Below are positions 1 to 8,561 of a stretch of 45,520 nucleotides of DNA, one piece after another. The position numbers and the translations under genes were made by a program. The notes beneath the pieces were generated by a model. The model worked only from the letters and a program-made list of their open reading frames with translations, ran no database searches and was not told where the DNA came from. Numbering within the stretch: the first letter of the stretch is position 1; every line of letters begins with the position of its first letter. This stretch comes from Novimethylophilus sp036504375. GTDB lineage: Bacteria > Pseudomonadota > Gammaproteobacteria > Burkholderiales > Methylophilaceae. The DNA is taken from contig NZ_DASXVH010000079.1 of NCBI RefSeq assembly GCF_036504375.1, positions 1-45,520 of the forward strand. Reading direction: 5' to 3'.

Positions 1-151
1 CGACGAGATGCTGCGCATGGTGGATGCCTTGCAGTTCTTCGAGCAGCACGGCGAAGTGTGCCCCGCCGGCTGGAGCAAGGGCAAGCCCGGCATGCAGGCC
101 TCCACCGCGGGCGTGGCCAGCTATCTGGCTGACAATGCCGAGGCTCTGTAG
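1..151 (+). CDS. ahpC: AhpC-type 2-Cys peroxiredoxin, 3' end only
   Basis: The last 49 codons of a gene that begins outside the window, read in the frame starting at base 2 and ending with TAG. The peptide contains EVCPAGW, the resolving-cysteine motif of typical 2-Cys peroxiredoxins of the AhpC/Prx1 group, followed by a short tail ending in ADNAEAL. Such enzymes reduce hydrogen peroxide and organic peroxides in the cytoplasm and form disulfide-linked dimers between the peroxidatic cysteine (not in this window) and this resolving cysteine. The gene converges on metZ and shares the terminator just downstream. Family is fairly sure; the exact reductant (AhpF, thioredoxin or other) cannot be seen. 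Confidence 0.8.
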   Translation, partial: DEMLRMVDALQFFEQHGEVCPAGWSKGKPGMQASTAGVASYLADNAEAL

Positions 152-171
152 TCCATCACCGGCTCACCCAT

Positions 172-199
172 AAAAAACGGGGCGATTGCCCCGTTTTTT
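172..199. terminator. Bidirectional intrinsic terminator between ahpC and metZ
   Basis: Perfect 6-bp stem CGGGGC/GCCCCG with a GATT loop, flanked by A6 on the left and T6 on the right, so either strand gives a GC hairpin followed by a U tract. It lies between two convergent genes and can serve both. Confidence 0.9.
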
Positions 200-219
200 G
201 TTGCCGGCGATGCTGAAGC

Positions 220-1395
220 TCAGGCTCCCAACCCACGCGCCAGATCGGCCTTGATGTCGTCCACATTCTCCAGGCCGACCGCGATCCGCACCAGCCCGTC
301 GCCAATACCCGCAGCGGCACGCGCTTCCGGCGTAACCCGGCTGTGGGTAGTAGTCGCCGGGTGGGTGATGGTGGTCTTGGCATCTCCCAGATTGGCGGTA
401 ATCGACAGCAAACGGGTGCTGTCGATCAGCTTCCAGGCGGCATCCTTGCCGCCCTTGAGGTCGAACGACACGATGCCGCCGCCGGTTTTCTGCTGCTTCA
501 TCGCCAATGCGTGCTGCGGATGCGAGACCAGCCCCGGATAATAGACCCGCGCCACCTGCGGCTGTGCCTCCAGCCACTGCGCCAGGGACAGGGAATTGCG
601 GGAATGCGCTTCCATGCGCAACGGCAGGGTTTCCAGCCCTTTCAGGAACACCCAGGCATTGAACGCGCTTAAGGACGGCCCGGCGGTGCGCAAAAAGCCG
701 TACACCGGTTCCAGCACCTCCTTTTTGCCCAATACGGCGCCGCCAAGGCAGCGGCCCTGGCCGTCGATGTATTTGGTCGCCGAGTGCACGACAATATCCG
801 CGCCAAGCTCAATAGGCCTTTGCAAAGCCGGCGAGCAAAAACAATTGTCCACCACCAGCAGCGCACCGGATTTATTTGCCAGTGTGGCCAACACGCTGAT
901 ATCGCATACTTCGGTCAACGGATTGGACGGCGTTTCCACGAAAAACAGCTTGGTGTTCGGCTTGACCGCCGCTTCCCATTCTCTGGGGTCGGTCAGAGAA
1001 ACAAAGGTCGTCTCCAGCCCCCAGCGCTTGAGTATGTTGCCGAACAATTGCACCGTGGTGCCGAAAATGCTGCGCGAGGCGACGATATGGTCGCCAGCCG
1101 AACACAACCCCATCACGCAAGCCAGGATGGCCGACATGCCTGACGAGGTAGCCACGCAGAATTCCGCGCCCTCCAGCGCTGCCAGCCTGTCCTGGAACAT
1201 CGTGACGCTGGGGTTGGTGAAGCGGGAATAGATATTGCCGGGCTCCTGCCCGCCGAAGCGCGCTGCGGCTTGGGCGGCGCTCTCGAATACGAAGCTGGAA
1301 GTCAGGAACATCGCTTCCGAGTTCTCACCGAATTCGGTATGCAAACTGCCGGCGCGTACCGCGTTGGTATCGAAATGCCATTTATCATTGTTCAT
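220..1395 (-). CDS. metZ: O-succinylhomoserine sulfhydrylase MetZ
   Basis: PLP enzyme of the Cys/Met metabolism (gamma-family) group, 391 aa. It condenses O-succinylhomoserine with sulfide to give homocysteine in methionine synthesis. The pyridoxal lysine is K208 in SATKYIDGQGR; the substrate-loop motif YSRFTNPS is near residue 56 and VVDNCFCSPALQ near 181. The length and the GQGR context fit MetZ better than cystathionine gamma-synthase. The start ATG follows AAAGGTG, a usable ribosome site. Upstream on the same strand are a promoter, a SAM-II riboswitch and a terminator, so the gene is almost certainly repressed by S-adenosylmethionine independently of the purF operon before it. O-acetylhomoserine as substrate cannot be excluded. 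Confidence 0.92.
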   Translation of the reverse strand: MNNDKWHFDTNAVRAGSLHTEFGENSEAMFLTSSFVFESAAQAAARFGGQEPGNIYSRFTNPSVTMFQDRLAALEGAEFCVATSSGMSAILACVMGLCSAGDHIVASRSIFGTTVQLFGNILKRWGLETTFVSLTDPREWEAAVKPNTKLFFVETPSNPLTEVCDISVLATLANKSGALLVVDNCFCSPALQRPIELGADIVVHSATKYIDGQGRCLGGAVLGKKEVLEPVYGFLRTAGPSLSAFNAWVFLKGLETLPLRMEAHSRNSLSLAQWLEAQPQVARVYYPGLVSHPQHALAMKQQKTGGGIVSFDLKGGKDAAWKLIDSTRLLSITANLGDAKTTITHPATTTHSRVTPEARAAAGIGDGLVRIAVGLENVDDIKADLARGLGA

Positions 1396-1425
1396 CGTCG
1401 TTCACCTTTTCAATTCCATGGGCGT

Positions 1426-1459
1426 AAAAAAACCCGATCAGCGCACGCTAAATCGGGTT
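1426..1459 (-). terminator. Intrinsic terminator in the metZ leader
   Basis: On the minus strand an 8-bp stem AACCCGAT/ATCGGGTT with an inner AGCG/CGCT extension is followed by seven T. It begins only two bases after the SAM-II aptamer and ends about 30 bases before the metZ start. This is the expected layout for riboswitch-controlled transcription termination. It may also stop read-through from purF. Confidence 0.85.
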
Positions 1460-1460
1460 G

Positions 1461-1514
1461 CCCTCGCTTTAGCTGTATTTTTAACGCGCCCGCAAGCTGA
1501 TTCAAATCGGCGCT
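1461..1514 (-). promoter_or_regulatory. SAM-II (SAM-alpha) riboswitch
   Basis: The minus strand carries the conserved SAM-II blocks in order: P1 5' strand GCGCC, GATTTG, CTTGC, P1 3' strand GGCGC, GTTAAA and AGCTAAA. The P1 pairing GCGCC/GGCGC differs from the usual alphaproteobacterial sequence on both sides while staying paired, which supports a real fold. SAM-II is an H-type pseudoknot that binds S-adenosylmethionine; it sits before methionine genes and is best known from Alphaproteobacteria. Here it precedes metZ, the expected target. The predicted transcription start falls within a few bases of its 5' end. Confidence 0.88.
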
Positions 1515-1521
1515 GTGATGG

Positions 1522-1550
1522 ATTGTCGACTTCGACGACTGATTTGTCAA
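1522..1550 (-). promoter_or_regulatory. Sigma-70 promoter of metZ
   Basis: Minus-strand -35 TTGACA (perfect), 17-base spacer, -10 GACAAT (4 of 6). It lies directly after the end of purF, and its predicted start point (about 1515) coincides with the 5' edge of the SAM-II aptamer. This makes metZ a separate, riboswitch-controlled unit. Confidence 0.8.
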
Positions 1551-1553
1551 CCG

Positions 1554-3095
1554 TCAGCCAGCTTCTTCCTCGACTTGATCGGCCCCGACCAGATTGAGAT
1601 CCAGCTGGGTGCTGGAGTTGGCCGGCCTGATCGATTTTTCACCATCCTGGCGTGCCATTTCGATCGCGGCAAGATAGCTCTCGGTCACATCGCCGGTCAC
1701 GTAATCGCCGTCAAAACAGGAGCAGTCAAAACGCGTAATATCGGGGTTGCCCAGTTTCACATCGCGTACCAGCGCGCTCAAATCCTGGTAGAGCAGCGCA
1801 TCGGCGCCGATTTCACGGCAGATATCCTCGTCGGAACGCCCGGTGGCAAGCAGTTCGCTGCGGCTCGGCATATCGATGCCGTAAACGTTGGGAAAGCGCA
1901 CCGGAGGCGCCGCCGAAGCAAAAAACACCTTGTTGGCTCCGGCTTCGCGCGCCATCTGCACGATGCGCTCCGAGGTCGTGCCACGCACGATGGAGTCATC
2001 CACCAGCAGCACGTTCTTGCCCTTGAATTCCATGCCGATCGGGTTGAGCTTCTGGCGCACCGACTTCTTGCGCTGTGCCTGCCCCGGCATGATGAAGGTA
2101 CGACCGATATAGCGGTTCTTGATGAACCCTTCGCGATAGGTCAGATTCAACGCATTGGCCAGTTGCAGCGCGCTGGGGCGGCTGGTGTCGGGGATCGGAA
2201 TCACCACGTCGATATCGTGATGCGACCATTCGTTATGTATTTTTTCCGCCAGGCTCTCCCCCATATGCAGACGCGTCTGGTAAACCGAAACGTCATCAAT
2301 CACGGAGTCGGGGCGCGCCAGATAGACATACTCGAAAATACAGGGACTCAGCACGGAATTCTCCGCGCATTGGCGGGAATAGAAATGGCCGTCAAGATCG
2401 ACGAACACCGCCTCGCCCGGCGCAACATCGCGCACCATTTCGAAACCCAGCACGTCCAGCGCGACGCTTTCCGAGGCCACCACATACTCGATGCCTTTTT
2501 CGGTTTGTGCACGGCCGATGACCAGCGGGCGGATACCGTAAGGGTCGCGAAAGGCCAGCATGCCATAATTCGCGATCATCGCCACCACGCCATATGCGCC
2601 GCGGCAGCGCCGATGGACACCCGCCACTGCCTTGAAAATCATGTCATTATCGAGCGAGGTATTGCCCGCCGCCTGCTCGATTTCGTGCGCCAGCACGTTG
2701 AGCAGCACTTCCGAATCGGAATTGGTATTGATGTGACGCAAGTCCTGGCGGAACATTTCGCGCTTTAACTGCTCGGAATTGGTCAGGTTGCCGTTGTGGC
2801 CCAATACGATACCGAACGGGGAATTGACGTAAAACGGCTGCGCCTCGGCTGCGGAAGAGCTGCCTGCGGTGGGATAGCGCACATGGGCGATACCGGCGTT
2901 GCCCTTGAGGTTGCGCATGTGCCGGGTCTGGAATACATCCTGCACCAGGCCGTTATTCTTGTGCATGTAAAACGTGCCGCCATCGCAGGTGACGATACCC
3001 GCCGCGTCCTGGCCGCGATGCTGGAGCACCAGCAGCCCGTCGTAGAGGCTCTGGTTTACCGGGTTCTTGCCTACAATGCCAATAATTCCGCACAT
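1554..3095 (-). CDS. purF: Amidophosphoribosyltransferase PurF
   Basis: First committed enzyme of de novo purine synthesis: PRPP plus glutamine to 5-phosphoribosylamine. 513 aa, close to the E. coli enzyme. The N-terminal nucleophile hydrolase domain starts MCGIIGIVG, with Cys2 exposed after Met removal, and has QHRGQDAAG near residue 25. The PRTase domain has the PRPP-binding loop VLLVDDSIVRGTTSE at about 362-376. Starting directly at MCG and not at a longer propeptide fits the class without the Bacillus-type propeptide. It follows cvpA by 13 bases, the same cvpA-purF order as in E. coli. Feedback by purine nucleotides is known for the family. Confidence 0.97.
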   Translation of the reverse strand: MCGIIGIVGKNPVNQSLYDGLLVLQHRGQDAAGIVTCDGGTFYMHKNNGLVQDVFQTRHMRNLKGNAGIAHVRYPTAGSSSAAEAQPFYVNSPFGIVLGHNGNLTNSEQLKREMFRQDLRHINTNSDSEVLLNVLAHEIEQAAGNTSLDNDMIFKAVAGVHRRCRGAYGVVAMIANYGMLAFRDPYGIRPLVIGRAQTEKGIEYVVASESVALDVLGFEMVRDVAPGEAVFVDLDGHFYSRQCAENSVLSPCIFEYVYLARPDSVIDDVSVYQTRLHMGESLAEKIHNEWSHHDIDVVIPIPDTSRPSALQLANALNLTYREGFIKNRYIGRTFIMPGQAQRKKSVRQKLNPIGMEFKGKNVLLVDDSIVRGTTSERIVQMAREAGANKVFFASAAPPVRFPNVYGIDMPSRSELLATGRSDEDICREIGADALLYQDLSALVRDVKLGNPDITRFDCSCFDGDYVTGDVTESYLAAIEMARQDGEKSIRPANSSTQLDLNLVGADQVEEEAG

Positions 3096-3108
3096 GGTTT
3101 AAGCCTGA

Positions 3109-3600
3109 TCAATCGTACTTGATATGTTTCGTCATTTCCGGCGGCAGCCATGGCTTGATGGACATCACCATGGCCTCCAAAGGGGCGCTGAACATCGCAT
3201 CGCGCCAGCGTGGGTCCTGCGGCAAGGAAGTGAGTCCGCCCAGAAGCACGAGCACGCCTACGATCAGCAGACCGCGCGCGCAGCCGAACAGCCCGCCCAG
3301 TCCGCGGTCCAGCCAGCCCAAGCCCACTTTCCTGAATAATTCGCCCAGCGCGATTGCCAACAGGCTGGCAACCAGCAGAATGCCAAAAAACACGATAGCG
3401 AAGGCAGCAACCAGGCGCAAGCCCTGATTCGGGATGCTCGCCGGCAGCATGACCGCAACATCCACCGCATAAGTCTTGGCAGCCAGTGCGGCAACCACCC
3501 AACTGGCGAGCCCCAGGAATTCCCGCACGAATCCTCGCATCAGACTCAGCAAAATGGAAACTCCAACAATGCCGAGCACAACATAATCGAATATCGTCAC
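3109..3600 (-). CDS. cvpA: CvpA family inner-membrane protein
   Basis: 163 aa with four likely membrane segments (about residues 5-22, 28-48, 65-88 and 100-120) and the family signature near the N-terminus, MRGFVREFLGLASW. CvpA was first found as needed for colicin V production in E. coli and is linked to envelope homeostasis; its molecular role is unsettled. The start overlaps the SPOR gene stop by 4 bases and purF follows by 13 bases, so it is cotranscribed with both. Confidence 0.9.
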   Translation of the reverse strand: MTIFDYVVLGIVGVSILLSLMRGFVREFLGLASWVVAALAAKTYAVDVAVMLPASIPNQGLRLVAAFAIVFFGILLVASLLAIALGELFRKVGLGWLDRGLGGLFGCARGLLIVGVLVLLGGLTSLPQDPRWRDAMFSAPLEAMVMSIKPWLPPEMTKHIKYD

Positions 3601-4316
3601 TGGTTAGTAACCAGAATACCGCCGAAACCGGCAGCCTTGATATGTTCAAGTGCCTGCTGGGCTTCCGTTTTTCCGGGGAAGGGTCCGCAGCGCAAGCGAA
3701 TTTTCACGCCCTTGGGAGTCTGCAGATTTTCGGTGTAACACTGTACTCCGGATTCGGCAATCCTGGTCCGTATTTGCTTGACCTTGGCGGCATCGGAAAA
3801 CACCCCGACCTGTACCGAGACCGTTCCTTTTTTGCTCTCGGCCGCCGCAGGCTGAGCAGGTTTTGGCGCATCAGTTTTTTTGGCAGTCTCCGGCAAGCCC
3901 TTGGGCTGCACTGAAGTTGGCTTGTCTTCGGCCGACACCGGCTCCCCAAGATTCACCACGGCAACCGGCTTGGCCTTGTTGGAGACAGCGACAGGATTTT
4001 TGGGTTCCGCAGTGGTTACGGTTGGAGCTTTCGCCTCACCGGGTTTTTCCAGCGGTGAAGTCATCTGGACGGCCGGCTTGGCCGGAGCCGGAGGCTCGGG
4101 CGTTACCGGAACGATTTTAGAAGAAAACCCGGCGCCGTCCTGGCTGGGGATACTGATCGCGATTTCCGGCTGAGGCGTTTTTTGTCCGCCCCGGTCATCC
4201 AGTACCATGGGCAGTATCGTAACCATCAGCAGCACCAGCGCGACCGCTCCAACCAGCCGCCGCCGCGCGCGTTTTTTGAATTGATTTTCCTTGTCGGTCA
4301 GCTGTTCAGCAGCCAT
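3597..4316 (-). CDS. dedD: SPOR-domain cell division protein (DedD-like)
   Basis: 239 aa, single-pass bitopic layout. A short charged cytoplasmic N-terminus (KKRARRRLV), one membrane helix at about 21-40, a long proline/alanine/lysine-rich periplasmic linker (45-160), and a C-terminal SPOR domain (about 163-239) with VQVGVFSD and LRCGPFPGKTEAQQAL. SPOR domains bind denuded septal peptidoglycan. The position between folC and cvpA is that of dedD in E. coli. It overlaps folC by 19 bases and cvpA by 4. Symbol given by position and architecture; another SPOR paralogue is possible. Confidence 0.82.
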   Translation of the reverse strand: MAAEQLTDKENQFKKRARRRLVGAVALVLLMVTILPMVLDDRGGQKTPQPEIAISIPSQDGAGFSSKIVPVTPEPPAPAKPAVQMTSPLEKPGEAKAPTVTTAEPKNPVAVSNKAKPVAVVNLGEPVSAEDKPTSVQPKGLPETAKKTDAPKPAQPAAAESKKGTVSVQVGVFSDAAKVKQIRTRIAESGVQCYTENLQTPKGVKIRLRCGPFPGKTEAQQALEHIKAAGFGGILVTNQ

Positions 4317-5593
4317 AAGCCTGTTCCAGTGGTTGGCAACGCGCGCAGCACATCGGCAACGGTATAAAACGAGCCGAATGCCACAATTCTATCATTTTCG
4401 CCCGCGCTACGACAGGCTTGCTTCAGGGCAGCGGCCAGGGAATCGAACGCAGTAACCCGGGCTCCGGGCACATGATCGCGCACCATCTGTTGCAGTTGTT
4501 CGGCGGAGGTTCCGCGAACGTTATCGATTCCTGCCAGAAACCATTCATCGATTTCGGACGCCACCGCATGCAGCACCCCGGCAATGTCTTTATCGGCCAG
4601 CATCGCGAATATCGCCAGCGTGCGCCCTCTGTCATTTCCCGTTTGCCGGAGATTTCCAGCCAGTCCGCGTGCAGCGTGCGGATTGTGCGCCACGTCGAGA
4701 ATCATCTGCGGCCTGGTCGGCAATATCTGGAATCGCCCAGGCAGCCTCACATTGGACAGCCCGGCACGAATCTGTTCGACGGTAACCGGGAGCGTTTCGC
4801 GCATAGCCAGCAGCGCCCCTACCGCGCAAGCCGCGTTGTCCAGCTGGAAACTGCCGCTCAGCGCCGGCAACGGCAGGTTTTCAATGCGCGCGCCTTTAGT
4901 CCAGAAATTCCAATTGTTCTCGTTGGCCTCGTAACCAAAATCCACGCCAATCTGCATATATTCCGCTGCGACTCGATGCGCACTCTCAGGCACCGATTTT
5001 GGCGGAGCCGGATCGCCGCAAAGCGCCGGAACGCCGGCACGGTATATGCCGGCCTTTTCAAAGCCTATGCTTTCCCGGGTATTGCCGAGATAATCCAGAT
5101 GATCGAGATCGATGCTGGTAATCACCGCGCAATCGGGTTCGAACGCATTCACGGCATCCAATCTGCCGCCCAGGCCGATCTCCAGCACGGCCGCATCGAC
5201 ATCGACCTCAGTAAAATGCCATATCGCCGCCAACGTACCGAACTCGAAATAAGTCAGCGGAATATCCCCGCGCGCGGCTTCCACCTGGGCAAAAGCCGCG
5301 CATAGCTGGTCATCGTCCGCTTCCTGGCCGGAAATACGCACGCGTTCGTTGTAGCGCAATAGATGGGGGGATGTGTAGCAGCCGACACGATACCCGGCTT
5401 CGCTCAGAATGCGCTCCAGCATCGAACAGGTCGAGCCCTTGCCGTTGGTTCCACCGACGGTGATCACCGGGAAATCCGGCGCCAACCCCATCCGCAGCCT
5501 GACCCGATTGACGCGGTCAAGGCCGAGCTCTATGGACTTGGGGTGCAGCCGCTCGAGATAGGAAAGCCAGTCAGGAAGCGTTGAAGGGGGCAT
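4298..5593 (-). CDS. folC: Bifunctional dihydrofolate synthase/folylpolyglutamate synthase FolC
   Basis: 431 aa, Mur-ligase-like. It adds glutamate to dihydropteroate and then further glutamates to reduced folates, using ATP. The P-loop VGGTNGKGST is at about 46-55, and the folate/Mur motif YTSPHLLRYNERVRI follows near 77. DVAHNPHAARGLA near 300 is the C-terminal ligase motif that contacts the nucleotide. Neighbours accD, the SPOR gene and cvpA match the E. coli accD-folC-dedD-cvpA-purF order. Confidence 0.95.
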   Translation of the reverse strand: MPPSTLPDWLSYLERLHPKSIELGLDRVNRVRLRMGLAPDFPVITVGGTNGKGSTCSMLERILSEAGYRVGCYTSPHLLRYNERVRISGQEADDDQLCAAFAQVEAARGDIPLTYFEFGTLAAIWHFTEVDVDAAVLEIGLGGRLDAVNAFEPDCAVITSIDLDHLDYLGNTRESIGFEKAGIYRAGVPALCGDPAPPKSVPESAHRVAAEYMQIGVDFGYEANENNWNFWTKGARIENLPLPALSGSFQLDNAACAVGALLAMRETLPVTVEQIRAGLSNVRLPGRFQILPTRPQMILDVAHNPHAARGLAGNLRQTGNDRGRTLAIFAMLADKDIAGVLHAVASEIDEWFLAGIDNVRGTSAEQLQQMVRDHVPGARVTAFDSLAAALKQACRSAGENDRIVAFGSFYTVADVLRALPTTGTGLWLLNS

Positions 5594-5671
5594 GGAAACA
5601 GAGTGGCGGAATAATCAGAATTTATAGTGCAATAAAGATGCACTTCGTTCCGCATATCCTATTTGCGCAGA

Positions 5672-6538
5672 TCAAGCGACGGCCGGCATCCGCAGCAGAC
5701 TGGTGAGCAACGTGACTAACTGGTCGCGCATTTCGCGACGATCCACGATCATGTCCACGGCGCCGTGCTCCAGCAGGAATTCGGCGCGCTGGAAACCATC
5801 CGGCAGGGTTTCGCGCACGGTTTGCTCGATGACGCGCGGACCGGCAAAACCGATCAGTGCGCCCGGCTCGGCGATGATCACGTCGCCCAGCATCGCGAAA
5901 CTGGCGGAAACGCCACCCATGGTAGGGTCGGTCAATACCGAAATGAATGGCTGCCTGGCGCGCGCCAGCGCGGTCAGTGCCGCGCTGGTTTTGGCCATCT
6001 GCATCAGCGAAAACAGGCCCTCCTGCATGCGCGCGCCGCCGCTGGCGGAGAAACAGATGAACGGCAGATTGTTCTCGATGCAATTATTGACGCCGCGCAC
6101 GAAGCGCTCGCCCACCACGGAGCCCATGGACCCGCCCTGGAAGCGGAACTCGAAGGCTGCCGCCACTACCGGCACGGTCTTGATGCTGCCTTGCATCACG
6201 ATCAGGGCATCGGTTTCGGCGGTTTCGGCCTGGCTGGCTTTGAGCCGGTCGGCGTAACGCTTGCTGTCCTTGAACTTGAGCGGATCGAGCGGTGTGACCT
6301 CGGTACCGATTTCGAAGCGGCCTTCCGCATCGAGCACCATATCCAGCCGGCTGCGGGCATTGATGCGATTATGAAAGCCGCATTTGGGGCAGACTTCCTG
6401 GTTTTTTTCCAGGTCGGTACGGTAGAGCACCGATTCGCAGTTGGGACACTTGCTCCACAGCCCCTCGGGCACGGTTTTCCTGGCGGCGCTATCGCCGCGC
6501 TTGATCTTGGGGGGGAGGAGTTTTTGCAACCAGCTCAT
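5672..6538 (-). CDS. accD: Acetyl-CoA carboxylase carboxyltransferase subunit beta
   Basis: 288 aa. Together with AccA it moves the carboxyl group from carboxybiotin to acetyl-CoA, giving malonyl-CoA for fatty-acid synthesis. The N-terminal zinc ribbon is visible as C31, C34, C50 and C53 (CPNCES ... CPKCGF). The crotonase-fold body contains SASGGARMQEG and TDPTMGGVSASFAMLGD. A 78-base gap separates it from folC; that gap holds a small dyad (AGTGCA/TGCACT on the minus strand) without a T tract, so no clear terminator. trpA lies 14 bases upstream. Confidence 0.97.
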   Translation of the reverse strand: MSWLQKLLPPKIKRGDSAARKTVPEGLWSKCPNCESVLYRTDLEKNQEVCPKCGFHNRINARSRLDMVLDAEGRFEIGTEVTPLDPLKFKDSKRYADRLKASQAETAETDALIVMQGSIKTVPVVAAAFEFRFQGGSMGSVVGERFVRGVNNCIENNLPFICFSASGGARMQEGLFSLMQMAKTSAALTALARARQPFISVLTDPTMGGVSASFAMLGDVIIAEPGALIGFAGPRVIEQTVRETLPDGFQRAEFLLEHGAVDMIVDRREMRDQLVTLLTSLLRMPAVA

Positions 6539-6552
6539 GAAATACCTTTGGC

Positions 6553-7353
6553 TTATAAGCTATCAATGGCGCCGCGCAGCTCGCCGACCAGCTTCTTGAC
6601 ATTGGCCACGACTTCCTGCTCGCCGGAGTTTTCGATTTCCTGCACCGTACGGCTGCCGACCACCACCGCATCGGCGATGCCGGCTACGGCCTTGGCCGTG
6701 GCGGCATCCCGCACGCCGAAGCCGACGCCGATCGGCAGCGTAGTCAGCGTACGAATCGCCGCCACCTTGCGCGACACCTCTTCGATATCGAGATTGCTGG
6801 CGCCGGTCACGCCCTTGAGCGAAACGTAATAGACGAAGCCGCTGGCAGATTTGACCACCGCCTCGACGCGGGCGGCAGCAGAAGTCGGCGCCAGCAGGAA
6901 CACGGGGTCGATCCGGTGTTGGTTCAACAATGCCACGAACTCTTCGCACTCCTCGGGCGGGTAATCCACCGTTAAGACGCCGTCGACACCGCTGTGACCC
7001 GCCAGGTTGGCGAATTTCTGGTAGCCCATCGCCTCCACCGGATTGGCATAGCCCATCAGCACCACCGGCGTCGTGTCGTCGGCCTTGCGGAATTCAGCGA
7101 CCATGCCGAGCACATCGGTGAGGCTGACATGGTGCGCCAAGGCGCGCTCGCTGGCACGCTGAATGACAGGGCCGTCGGCCATCGGATCGGAAAACGGCAC
7201 CCCCAGTTCGATAATGTCGGCCCCGGCCTCCACCATCGCATGCATCAGCGGTACGGTAAGCGCCGGATTGGGGTCGCCGGCGGTGATATAAGGGATCAGG
7301 GCTTTTTTGCCCTGCTGTTTGAGATTGGAGAAAGTGGATTGTATGCGTGACAT
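6553..7353 (-). CDS. trpA: Tryptophan synthase alpha chain
   Basis: 266 aa TIM barrel that cleaves indole-3-glycerol phosphate to indole and glyceraldehyde-3-phosphate. The catalytic pair E49 and D60 sits in IIELGVPFSDPMADGPVIQ, and the phosphate-binding loop GFGVRDAATA is near 210. The frame is open further upstream, but MSRIQSTF at 7353 matches the family N-terminus and lies 2 bases after the trpB stop. Works as an alpha2beta2 complex with TrpB. Confidence 0.97.
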   Translation of the reverse strand: MSRIQSTFSNLKQQGKKALIPYITAGDPNPALTVPLMHAMVEAGADIIELGVPFSDPMADGPVIQRASERALAHHVSLTDVLGMVAEFRKADDTTPVVLMGYANPVEAMGYQKFANLAGHSGVDGVLTVDYPPEECEEFVALLNQHRIDPVFLLAPTSAAARVEAVVKSASGFVYYVSLKGVTGASNLDIEEVSRKVAAIRTLTTLPIGVGFGVRDAATAKAVAGIADAVVVGSRTVQEIENSGEQEVVANVKKLVGELRGAIDSL

Positions 7354-7355
7354 GG

Positions 7356-8561
7356 TTAGAGCTTGATGCCGGAAAGAGTGGCGACGGTATTGATGTCCTT
7401 GTCGCCGCGGCCGGAAAGGTTGACCAGCAGCACCGCATCGCGCGACATGGTGGGCGCCATTTTCATCGCATGCGCGACGGCATGGCTGGATTCCAGCGCC
7501 GGGATGATGCCTTCCATGCGGCACAGCGTGTGGAAGGCAGCAAGCGCTTCGTCATCGTTGATCGCCACGTATTCGGCACGATGGCTGTCCTGCAGCCAGG
7601 CATGCTCGGGGCCGACGCCGGGATAATCCAGCCCGGCGGAAATCGAATGGGTTTCGATGATCTGGCCGCCTTCATCCTGCATCAAGCGCGTGCGGTTGCC
7701 ATGCAATACGCCCGCCGGGCTGTGCACGGTCAACGGCGCCGCATGCTTGCCAGTCTCGAGGCCGTAACCGCCGGCCTCGACGCCGATCAGCCGCACGCTA
7801 TCGAGTTCGATATAGGGATAGAAAATGCCCATCGCATTGGAACCGCCGCCCACGCAAGCGATCACCGCATCCGGCTGGCGCCCCAGCATTTCCTGCATCT
7901 GCTGCCTGGCCTCGACGCCGATCACCGCCTGAAAATCGCGCACCATCATCGGGTACGGATGCGGGCCGGCCACGGTGCCGATGATGTAAAACGTGCTTTC
8001 CACGTTGGTTACCCAGTCGCGCATGGCTTCGTTGAGCGCATCCTTGAGCGTCTTGGAACCGGATTCCACCGGCACCACGGCCGCGCCCAGCAGCTTCATG
8101 CGGAATACATTCGGCGACTGGCGTTTGACATCCTCGGAGCCCATGTACACCACGCACTCCAGCCCCATGCGCGCGGCCACCGTGGCCGTCGCCACGCCAT
8201 GCTGACCGGCGCCGGTTTCCGCGATCACGCGCGGCTTGCCCATCTTTTTCGCCAGCAGCGCCTGGCCGATGCAGTTGTTGATCTTGTGCGCGCCGGTGTG
8301 GTTGAGGTCTTCGCGCTTGAGGTAGATCTGCGCACCGCCGAGATGGTCCGACAGGCGCTTGGCGTGATAAATCGGGCTGGGGCGGCCGACGTAGTGCTTA
8401 AGGTCGTCGGCGAACTCGGCGAGGAAGGCCGGATCCAGCCGGTACTTGTCGTACATCGCACGCAATTCATCCAGCGCCTCGATCAGGGTTTCGGCAACGA
8501 ACACGCCGCCGTAAGGACCGAAATGGCCGCGCACATCCGGAAAATCATACTTCTGCATCAA
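7356..8561 (-). CDS. trpB: Tryptophan synthase beta chain
   Basis: 401 aa PLP enzyme joining indole (channelled from TrpA) with serine. The Schiff-base lysine is K93 in HTGAHKINN; the glycine-rich phosphate loop is CVGGGSNAMG near residue 230. The gene overlaps trpF by 17 bases and trpA follows within 2 bases, so all three are translated together. trpE, trpD and trpC are absent from the window; the split between trpEGDC and trpFBA is usual in Betaproteobacteria. Confidence 0.97.
   Translation of the reverse strand: MMQKYDFPDVRGHFGPYGGVFVAETLIEALDELRAMYDKYRLDPAFLAEFADDLKHYVGRPSPIYHAKRLSDHLGGAQIYLKREDLNHTGAHKINNCIGQALLAKKMGKPRVIAETGAGQHGVATATVAARMGLECVVYMGSEDVKRQSPNVFRMKLLGAAVVPVESGSKTLKDALNEAMRDWVTNVESTFYIIGTVAGPHPYPMMVRDFQAVIGVEARQQMQEMLGRQPDAVIACVGGGSNAMGIFYPYIELDSVRLIGVEAGGYGLETGKHAAPLTVHSPAGVLHGNRTRLMQDEGGQIIETHSISAGLDYPGVGPEHAWLQDSHRAEYVAINDDEALAAFHTLCRMEGIIPALESSHAVAHAMKMAPTMSRDAVLLVNLSGRGDKDINTVATLSGIKL

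Noticed and set aside
1515..2768. Long plus-strand ORF opposite purF
   Set aside because: Antisense shadow of purF with His/Arg-rich, low-complexity composition; the same applies to long frames opposite trpB, asd-leuB, guaA and argD.
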